Origin: Chromera velia | Lineage: Eukaryota > Sar > Chromeraceae | Assembly: GCA_018398765.1 (NCBI GenBank) | Contig: JAHBMJ010002952.1 | Span: 16,054-76,429, forward strand | Length of the DNA: 60,376 bases | Direction of reading: 5' to 3' | Shown here: positions 45,833 to 55,700 of the stretch, piece after piece | Numbering within the stretch: the stretch's first letter is position 1 | Layout of the letters: every line of letters begins with the position of its first letter | Notes under the pieces: model-generated | Told to the model about the DNA's origin: nothing | What the model saw: only the letters and a program-made list of their open reading frames with translations | Database searches by the model: none | Position numbers and translations under genes: made by a program

Positions 45833-48800
45833 TTAAGCCCGTCCCATATTCATGCAAGACTTACATCCCCCAAACACTTCAGCTGCCTTTCCTCTTCCGA
45901 GATCCGGATTGATGAACACAGCTTGATTTTCGATCCCATCTGCACTCAGGACGCAACGGAGAAGGAAGGGATGAAAACATCTCGATCGACAAGCAGTGGA
46001 TATTTCAGCATACTTCGTAATACGACTGACTTTTGTTCTGTCCCCGGCACCAGCGGACGTAACCGTCTTCACCCCAACCGTCGCCCCAGCTATTCCGGAC
46101 AATCCAGAATTTCCCGTGGCACTCGTCGTTTAGGCGCTTCTGCAGAGAAAACAAGCGCCATAAAGTGCGTCATTGAGAGGATATCTTTTGTGCTGAACGC
46201 TGCCAAGAAAGTGCAGTTCGAAGCAGTTTCGACTCACATGATCGACTCCCCAGCCGACGATGACCACAGCATGGTCCGTGTACTCCCAACCGTTGAACGA
46301 CTGCAGACAGGAGGGGCGGGAGAAGAAGGGACTTCATGTGGATGAAGGAATGATCACCAGGAGTGAACCGAAGGGAAGAAACTGACCGTGCCTTCAGCCG
46401 AGTCGCAAAGCATGCCGTGTGGGTCTGCCTCGGCGTCCAGGATTCCACTGCTGTAGGAGTACAGAGCGTCAGGTGCCTGCAGACAGGTGTAATTGAGAAG
46501 AATTATGAGCCCAACAGTAATTTTGGTACAAATTCTGAAACAGCTGAGAGGCGACTGACGTCAACAGCTACGATGACGGGGCCGTTCTGCATCACCTCGC
46601 GCATGATCATCTCCTCGTTGCAGTGTTCTGCAATCAGAATGAAGAAGATGCACACATTAGGCATGAAAACCAAGGAGGACTCAACGAAGTCGAAGCGAAG
46701 GTGCGATGGACTGACGATAGAATCCGCCGACGTACCCGTAGTCCTTGGCGTACCACATGTTCTGCAAACAGGAAGTCACACAGTAGTTCAGGAGCTCTCA
46801 AGGTAGAGTCGAAAGATCGAGTGGCAAGGAGGTCACGACTGACACAGTGGGAGTCGAGCGGTTGCCCTTCTGAAAGGGGATTCCCTGCCGGCAAGGAACA
46901 CCGGACGTCATTCGTCGCTCGGTACTGGGTGCACTGCTCCTCTGGAACTCCAATCTCTCTCGCGTGCTGCAAGCACAGGCATGGGCAGACAGAGATATGT
47001 GTATCAATCATCAATCACCAATTGTCAATGACTTCAGAAGGTTTGACGTACCTTTCCAACGAGAAAGGGATAGCCTCCGTCACATCCCTGGTTGTAGAAG
47101 GAACAGGAGAGGACGGACTGTGATGAAAGGGCCGGCATACCTGCAGGCCATCAGACATTCACATGGATTCAATTGCTGGATGACTGATTCAAGACATGTG
47201 GAGAGTCAAAGGCTGTCGACTCACTTGAAGGGTCCTTCTGGGCACGTTTGAGGGCAATCTGGAACCGCGCCGTCAGAGTGTACATAGAAGCGACTGCATA
47301 ACAGCTGCCACAGTTGCCCTGCAGACAAGCAAAGGAAGGAGTGACACGTGATCGTTCAGAAAGATTGCAAGCCACCGAGAGCAAGGGAATGATCCTGGGG
47401 GAAACGACCAACCTGGTTTGCAATAGGACTCTCGGAGATGACATTCGGATTGGCGTTTTGGTGAAGATGCCGCGTTGGGACCCAAGAAAAGTCTTCAGGC
47501 AGGTCCGTGGTGCTAGATTCTGGCTGCAAAAACAGCAGCAGGGGAGGGTGTTTCACAAAAGAACAGCCGGGTTTTCATGAAGCAGTGCTCTAGCAAAACA
47601 ACTGACGTACCGTTCCAGTTTCACATGCGTACGCGTCCTCTTTCCTGTGCCGATGTCGAGCATGGTGGACAGAGCCCTCGGCATCAATTTCTATTTTGAC
47701 ACCGCTCTCGCTGCGCTGAAGGAAGCTTCCTTCCAGGGGAAACGGCGAGAGAACTTTCCGCTGACGTCCACGCCTGTTGTCGAAAACCCGCTTCTTTGTC
47801 CAGCCCGTCCCTTTGATTAGATTCATGAGCTCCTTCTGGGTTGCCTCTGCAGAGACCAAAGAGGTGCAGAATGTACAGCGAGCCAAATTGGAAATCAGCG
47901 AGCCGAAATTGCGCCTCACTCAAAGTGCTGACCTTCAAATCTTTGGTACGTGCGTGCTGTCCACGAGCGACTCGATCTGCAGAAAGAGAAACGCACAAAC
48001 AATTACGAAGCTTTGTTGTTAGCGTTCAGGCCTCTGAAACGAAGAAGCCAGGTGATCCACTGACTGTGAATTGTGAACCTCGGCGAATCTTGAGTTGTAC
48101 GAAGCCTGTTTTCCATCTCCACTGGTCATGACATAGGAATGAGGCTCGTCGTTTGCGTTCGCCTTCTTGCCCATCCAGCAACCCCAGTTCATTTCGGATG
48201 GCGCGAGGTCTCCATTGGTGCGATGCCACCCGATCTGTGTTTCGCCACAATGGCTTGTGTAGCATTGTACGTGACCCTGCACGCAGCATTCGAGAAAAGG
48301 TCACTCTACATTGAAAGAAATCACGAAGCGAAAGCTTGGAATAGGAAGCTTAGCTCACCTGACTGTCTTCAGAATCTCCATCCTTCGGGTTTGGGCATCC
48401 TTCTGAATGCTGGTATTTGAAGAAGGCGTAGAGCACCTTATCCTTCATTCGAACCTCCAGGCCTTCGTCGAAGGAGGTCGTCCATGTTCCAACAATTTCT
48501 GCACAGAGGAAGAGATCGTTTCATGTCCCCAGATATTCGCTTCGCAAGAAAGAAGACGACAAGTGAAGACGGACCTCCTGTTTCGGCATTCTTGACCGCG
48601 AGGAACTTCCAGTTTTCGGAGTTTCCGGTGAAGAGCGGCCTTACATCCGAGGGCAGTGCATCCAGAGGGGTCGCAGTGTTCGGATATGCCTCATCTGTCA
48701 ATTTCAGGTTCAGCGTGTCGCTGCTCTCGAAATTGACCGGAGGGTTCTGCAAACATGCGAGCACAAGTAGGGTTCCAAAACTTGTAGTCAAAGTTGAGTG

Positions 48801-49052
48801 TCAAACTCATGCAGGACGGAGCACACTACTCACCGCGATCCGCGCCATGTTGTTGAGATTCGTGTTTGGAGTGTCACTGCCACATGAGTTTGGAGCCTTT
48901 GTCGTGGATTGGTCCACGAAAAAACTCCAATCGCCAATGATGTCGTCATAAAGACAGTGAACTGGCAGATCAGCTTTTGCAGTCCAGAGGAGCGAAGGTA
49001 TTACAAAGACGAGGCCCCAGAGCAAACTCCTGGGACCACAAAAGCGTACCAT
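45833..49052 (-). CDS. CTSC: Cathepsin C (dipeptidyl peptidase 1), papain family C1, 16 exons, 640 aa
   Basis: This lysosomal/secretory cysteine protease removes dipeptides from protein N-termini. Exons are 49052..48834, 48746..48575, 48498..48359, 48276..48065, 47976..47933, 47846..47611, 47523..47413, 47318..47225, 47140..47052, 46966..46844, 46761..46716, 46627..46560, 46476..46387, 46300..46238, 46139..46031 and 45939..45833; every phase fits. Residues 1-27 are a signal peptide. The exclusion domain, specific to cathepsin C, follows: [40 protein letters not shown] and [12 protein letters not shown]. The papain-like part has the catalytic Cys in [11 protein letters not shown] (about residue 384), [21 protein letters not shown], the catalytic His in [12 protein letters not shown] (about 558) and Asn in [12 protein letters not shown] (about 585). 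It is longer than the human enzyme, mainly before the active site, as in apicomplexan homologues. Introns are only about 70-90 bp. The final residues are less certain. Confidence 0.92.
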
Positions 49053-49746
49053 GCGGAAGCCCTACTCAAGCTAAGGCATCTGCTTTTCAAGATGGAGCCG
49101 GATGGACCCTCTACCCGATCCTCGAATCTCGCAGGGCTCCACTTTCAACCTTTCGGACTCGCCGGCTGTTCGATCGAAGGCCCGTTCCTTCGAGCTTCTA
49201 TATAGGGTGAAAATCAATGAGAGAGGCCGAACTTTGCAAGTCAACTCCGAAGATGACCCTTTCCCAGCCCTCTCCTTCTATCAGAACCGAACTCTCAAGG
49301 CTATATATATACAATTCGATCTGATACACACGTATACATGCAGAGATTTGCATGCATGCATGCGTGTGTTGCAACTTCAAACGCTTTGATTGTATATATC
49401 GGTAGGAGTGTGCGCGCGTGACGCGCGCGTGTCTACTTCTGAATTTGAAAAGGAAGTTTGATTCGAAGGGTTCGGCGCGCGCTGTGTAATTGGTGGGACC
49501 CTTTACCCCGCGCGGTTGCATCGCGCGTCCCCAACCGCAATCCAACCGCATGGCTCCATAGCATGCACTGACAGACGGAGAGTGGGACAACTTCAAGCAT
49601 CTGACACGCAGTTTGCGTGTCACGAATCTGCTTAACGCTGCTAATAACGCAAGGTGTGGCCGAAACATAACAGCACGAGATCTAGCTGTCACTCGTATGA
49701 GAAAAGACCTTCCTTCTCATCCAGATTTTCCAATCTGCCTCTGGAG
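49053..49746. promoter_or_regulatory. Divergent promoter region with TGCATGC array and CG-alternating palindrome
   Basis: This 694-bp region separates the cathepsin C gene (minus) from the TIR-like/helicase gene (plus). TGCATGCATGCATGC lies at 49349..49363. About 50 bp further is GCGCGCGTGACGCGCGCG, an interrupted palindrome able to adopt Z-DNA-like alternation. A second CG-rich stretch (CGCGCG near 49478, 49508 and 49521) follows. No TATA box is evident apart from TATATATA near 49303. Joint control is inferred only from arrangement. Confidence 0.45.
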
Positions 49747-52700
49747 ATGGGTTGCGGCGCATCCAGGAAAGCGTCGATTCCAGCTGCTCAGACAGGTCAG
49801 ACACTCCAAATCGCATGGATGCGCTTTGGCATATATGTACATATGTGCATTCCGCAGCATTGGCTGTCTATGTATGTGTGTGATACTTCGCTGGATCAGC
49901 ATTCTTTGTCTCTGAGTGGTAGTGCAGAAAATATCATTGTCTCCTCATCTCTCTGTCGGTGCTGCATACCTTGATGTTTGCAGACGAAATCCGCCCTGCT
50001 CTTCCAGGGAAGCAACCCACCTCCAGTGCTGTCGTAAACGAGGATGTGAAAGATCAAGGTGCTGCCGTAGCGTCGGAAGGACCAGACAAGCAAGGAGCAC
50101 AAAAAGAAGGTGTCGATCCTTCCTCCGCAAAACCCCCGGTCAGCGCAAGCCGGGGAGACAGCAAACAGTCTGGGTCAAAAGAACCTGCCCAAGCAGATGA
50201 CAGCACCACAGAGGAAACTTGTGGAGGACTCACCCGAGAAGCGAGCAGTGACGATTTTCGTTGGGACCACGCAGGTCTTCGCGATTGGATCGACAGTAAC
50301 CAAATTGTGCTCCTTCGTGCGGGTGCTCTGTCGGCACCCCCGTCCGCGAAGACAGTTTTTCGACATGCGACTGATTTTCCCGAGTCCGTACGCTTTGTTG
50401 GCAGCGTCCCAGTTGGAGCAAGCATCTTTGCTGTCATTACCGATCCGACAAGTGAGATCACCCAGGATTTATTGAAAGCTGTTGCACACGTGAGACGGAC
50501 AGCTGCAGATGAAGACGACTTTATCTTCTGGAGCCAATTGTCCATGCCCCAAAATGAAACGGCAAAGAAGTTTGCAGAGAAGGAGGCTTTTCGCATGTTT
50601 ACCTGCTCCGCCGTGAAGACAGCAGTAGTCTGGCCAAACAAGAAGGTCCGTCCTGATGAGACACCCGCCGTCTTCAGTCACGGGCCCTCGATGGCCCTTC
50701 TCATCCTTGCTTCCTTCTGTCAGCGCATCGTAAACTACGATCATGAAGCTGTACAGAAGGCGTTGCACCCCTCGAGGCTGACTGACCTCCCAGGATTGCT
50801 TGCAGCCTGCCACTGGCAGGGTCCCGATGAGCGCAGGTATTGGGAGGAGACCCTGCTGAGTCTCATTCCACGGCTGCGTCCGATTTCGTTCGATCGGAAG
50901 GGATTCGTGATGGCCAACAGTCAGGGGCAGATCGCCTGGCTGAAAGTGAGCTTTGTCAGAAAGCTCGCGAGCCTGAACTCCCCGTTTCCAAGACGGCAGG
51001 AGCTCCCAGAAGGAACGTACTTCGTCGGAGTTCCGCCAGAAAATCGGTTTGTGGTCAGTCATTGCTGGGCGTCGGAAGGCCACCCTTCCCCGTCTGGCAC
51101 CAAAATGCGTCTCCTCTGGGAGGAGCTTCAGAAGGTGGGGGCACACGACGATGACGGAGTTTTTCTAGACTTCTGTTCCCTTCCTCAGAAAGCGAGGGAT
51201 GTCCCTGCTGAGTATCTCCGTGCTCTGGACCCGAAAACTTGCGACAGCTTTGGCCCAGTGAAAGAGGGGAAGGTGCAGCTTGTCGAGAGAACAAGGCAGG
51301 AGATACGTCGATTTCATGCAGCGCTGTGGGAAATGTCCCGTCTGTATTCTTATATGGACTGTAAAGTCATTGTTCTTCCCTTACTCGAAGACTCCAGTGA
51401 GTTCCCAGGGGGGGGAGAAGCCTGGGGGAGGGTGAGCACGACCCCCTACGTCCAACGGGGTTGGTGCATTACCGAATTCAGCATGGCAAGGCTGCTGGGT
51501 CGAATTGTGAACTTGGAAAGCGAATCCGTTCAAGAGCTTTTGCGTCTGCGTGAGTGGCCACAGAGCGTGGATGAGTACAGTAAGTTGCTGCACTCAAATG
51601 ACGTCAAGTTCACGAACAAAGCAGACCTCGCCCCCGTATTGCTCAACTTTTATCGAGTCTGCTTCGGTCCTTCTCACTCCCTCACTCCAGAGCTGCAGTG
51701 GGAGGAGTCACTTCACTTTAACGTCAAAATTGGGACTGCGGAGATCAGACGAGTTGCCTCCATTGTCAGTAAGGGTTTTTGTGTCTCCTATTTCCTCCTC
51801 AGCCCCGCAGTTGCACACAGAAAACGAACGTGTAACGGCGTTTCACACGTTGTAACACAGGAAGAGAGAAAAGGCTCTTTTGACATCATGCGCATATTTC
51901 CGTTTTGTTTTTTGAAAGCCGTTGTCGGCTGTCATACCGTTTTCTTGTATTAATACATGTGTCCCTTCTCTGACCCACGCGCGCATGCGGTTTTCTGTTT
52001 TGAGTGAAATGCTCTGAGTTCCAACGATGCACATGCAGATCGGCCGAGACACATTACCAGCACAATCGTATTGCCACATCGTCCTGCACAACGCATTGCT
52101 GGCATCCGAAGCGGAAGGGGAGGGGAACACAAGGGCAGGGCCCCGTGAATTTTCGCCCCTCGAGATCCTCCAAGCAACGGTGATGCTTGAAGAGGAAGAG
52201 TGGAAACTCAGGAGGGAGGCCCCCATCTGCTTCAGCAACGGAATAAAAACCCCACTTCTTGACGAGCTACGTCGGGGGGCTGTTCACACTCTGGTGTGGT
52301 GCTGTAGGGGTACGGGACACGAGTTGGTGGTTCCAGGGGAGAGTGAAGAGCTCTCTTTGGAGCCCCTGATATCGGAGTTGCGGTCATTGGAGGAAGGGAA
52401 GAGACCGTCAGTTGTTGTCCTGTGTTCTGAATTCGGACCTCAGAGAATGGCAGAGAGAGTTTTCAATGAGGGGAAAGTTCCAGTGGTCTTGTGGCTAAAA
52501 GCCCCAGTGCTCGATGTCCGTCATACACGCAACGTCATTTTGGGAGTGGCAATGCCTGCGCTGACAGTTGTGCACAGACGCGTGATGTCTCCTCAACAGA
52601 CCGAAGCGGTCATGCAAGAACTGGCGAGTCCCCTCTCTCTCTTCTGGAGACGGGATGGCATCAAGAGAATTGGGTGTCTACGTTCAACCAAAACCCCCCC

Positions 52701-55700
52701 TGGGTGGACCCCCGAAAGCCTAGGGGGAAAGGGTGTTGGTCCGAGGGGGAAAGAGTCTCTTCCCTGGCTGTTCACCCTGTCACCTCGACGGGGCTCTCTG
52801 CCCTCACAGACCTCTCCTAGATCACTCGGGAGGAGTCCGTCCGATTCGGGTTGGAGAGGCCGTGCTCTCCCCTTGCGGGCGTTTGTGGAGCGCCGGCACG
52901 AACGAACAGATGTGTGGGTGCCGTGTGACGTTACACAGGAATTGGGGGGGACCACGATCATGGAAAGGTGGGGGGAAGTTTTCGGAGAGGGGGTGTCTTT
53001 GGTAGCCGCGTATGCAGAGGTGTGGGAACTACAAGGAAGATCTGTTCCAGCAGTCCAGGTGAGTGAGTATGATCTTTCAGGCCGATCTTATGTGCATTTC
53101 TTGAAAAGGAAATCCTTTCTTGTTGGTGCTTGTTTCTGCTCGTGCCTGGAAAAGAAATCGGCTTTTCATTTCTGATTCTTTTTTTTTCTCTTTCACTTTC
53201 AATTTGCTGTAGCGATCTATCTTCTGGAACAAACCCCATTCGAGAGAAAGGTTGAGGACTGACTCCCACATGGGCAACTTTAATGACGCTGCGAGTTGAA
53301 AACCTGAGGGTGAGTTAGTGTCCTTGCATGCCTTCTTACGTCTGCATTTAAATATTTGCAGTTGATTCTGTCTGTCGGAGGGGTAGCAGCCCTTCAACGC
53401 ATGCGGGACCTGACTGTGGAGGTCACTGAGGGGATGCTGACGGGGACCCTGGAGGCCTCACTCGCAGCTGCGTTGGATAGGGAGGGTGGTGACGGTGACA
53501 GGGGGTTGACAGTCAAATTGAACCAAGAAAAGAAGGAGGGAGAGGGGGGGGGAGAGAAGTCCCCAACCTTCCGCGTGTCTGTTGACAAGACAACGGCAGC
53601 TGAGGACTACGCGTCTCTGGTGCTCGAGGTAGATCGGTTGACAGAGCACCAGCAGGAGGCTCTGTCTAGGTGTGGGGCTGCACAGAGAGTTCATTTCCAG
53701 GCACCTGCAGGGGGTGGAAAGACATTCGTAGCCCTCACCCGGCTGCTTGTCTTCATGAGGGAAAATCCAGATACCTTCAGCCTTCTGGTGGTGAAAAACC
53801 GCCCCCTTGCCATATTCATTGGCGTCTGGATGGCCTCTCGCGTCCCCTATCCTGTAGAATTTCGTGACCTCTTGAGTCGCTTTCGTGTCCTTCACGAACC
53901 TTTTGAGTCCGGAATGAAAGGCCTCGGCCTCGAGAAAGATGTCCTTGTGATGGTTGACGACCCTCCTGCACTGAAAAAGAGCCAACCCTTTGACCTCATC
54001 ATGGTCGATGAGGCGCACCACATCTACGCACATTCCCAATTGCGCAGAGTGATTGAGCCTTATGTGATTGCGTCTCGATCAGCCATGCTCCTGTCGGACA
54101 TCAGTCAGACCTCCAACCCTGGCCTGACATTTACTGCGGGCTTTGAAATTGTCCGTCTGACCGAGGTTGTCCGAAATTCAAATCGCATCGTAGCCGGCTC
54201 TTTGCCCTTCCGAATTCAAGAACCGGGCGTGGAGACTCCCGAAATTTCATGCCACCACGAGTCGGTTGGGCCCCCATTGAAGTCATTTATTTTCCGGGTA
54301 GAGAAACCGGAGCTCAGATGGCAGCTCTACACGTCACACACCCTTCGTGCGGTCGCACAAGTAATTCATGACTTTCCCTATCTCTCGCTGCACAATCGCA
54401 TGGCCCTGCTTGTACCAACAGAGCAATTCCGAGATGAATTCAAACCCCATCTTGAATTTGCCTTTCAGCAAAATCCCTTTTCAACCGACCGACGTCTGGA
54501 GGTCGTGGATGCCTGCCGAGGGTCTGCTCTTGTGAGCCGAGGAAGTTTGAGTCGAACCGGCACTGAGTGGGTTGTTCTAGATGCAATTTCGAATTTTGAT
54601 GGACTTGAACGGTTGATTGTCATCTGTGTCGGACTGGATGCCCCAATTTCTGATGAGAACACAGAAGCAGCAAAGGAGGCAAGGTCAAGGCTGTACAGGG
54701 GGATCACACGGGCCCAAATGATGGTTGTTGTTGTGAATGAATTGGAGGTAGGGGGGTGGCTGGAGTTCCTTGCAACCACCACCTTCGACAAAGAACGTGA
54801 CTTTGATCTGGCAGCCGAACAGCAACGATTGAATACGGATGATGCGACAAGAATCGTCGAGCACACAGAAGACGATCCAGGGGGCCTGTTCGACAGCGGA
54901 CATGAGATTGTTTACACGCCGGTTGTCGTAGTGGAACCTGTGACGGTTTCCCCCGAGAGCGATGCTCCCAAAGGAGACAGCCGGAAAGAGCGGTCAGGAG
55001 AGGCTTCTGCCAACCCGTCTAGAGATACGGGCCCTCAGGTAGAAGAACGAACCATCATGGTGCCAACGGTCGTTCCGAAGTTAACTCTCCCTCAAGAAAA
55101 AGAGAAGGAGAGCGATAGGGGCTCAGAGAGGCCCTCTAGTGCCCGCAGTGCTCGCTCAGTCGCGCAAACGACGTGGGACACAAAGGGTAATGTTGAGGGT
55201 TTGGAGAAGGAGACGGAAGGGAGGGATCTCAAGTTTGATCCGATGGGCTTCGATGCTCTGACCAAATTAAACCTGGTCAGTAGATGTGTTTTCTTTCATT
55301 GCATTTCTTCCTTTCAAACTGTCACACTTTCAGTTTTTGAAAAAGCACCTCGGTGTGAGGTTTGTAAGTGAGCGAGAGAGTCCCGTTTGCTGAAGCTGCA
55401 CAGTTCCCTCCCTACAAGCTTTATGCATACGCAAAGTTATGCTTCCACGCCAACGGTGCTGCCATGCGACTTGAGCCCGCAGCAGCAGTTGCACACCCGT
55501 GCCCAGATGGCTTCTCTGTCCACCACCACTCATTTACGTCTCTCCATCTCTGTACTTCCTTTCTCCCTGCAGGTTCCTGGGCTTCCCTCTGTGCATGGAC
55601 AGGCGATCCACCTTTTTCCGCTTGTGCCTCCAGCTGCCGCTCTCTGGAGTCTCGAGAAGCGGGAAGGGGGACCCGCAGGGCTCGGCCTGGCCCCCACGTA

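Noticed and set aside
53210-53262. Short extra exon after TTTGCTGTAG in the TIR-like/helicase gene
   Set aside because: No reading phase through it both matches the preceding exon and stays open to a usable donor.
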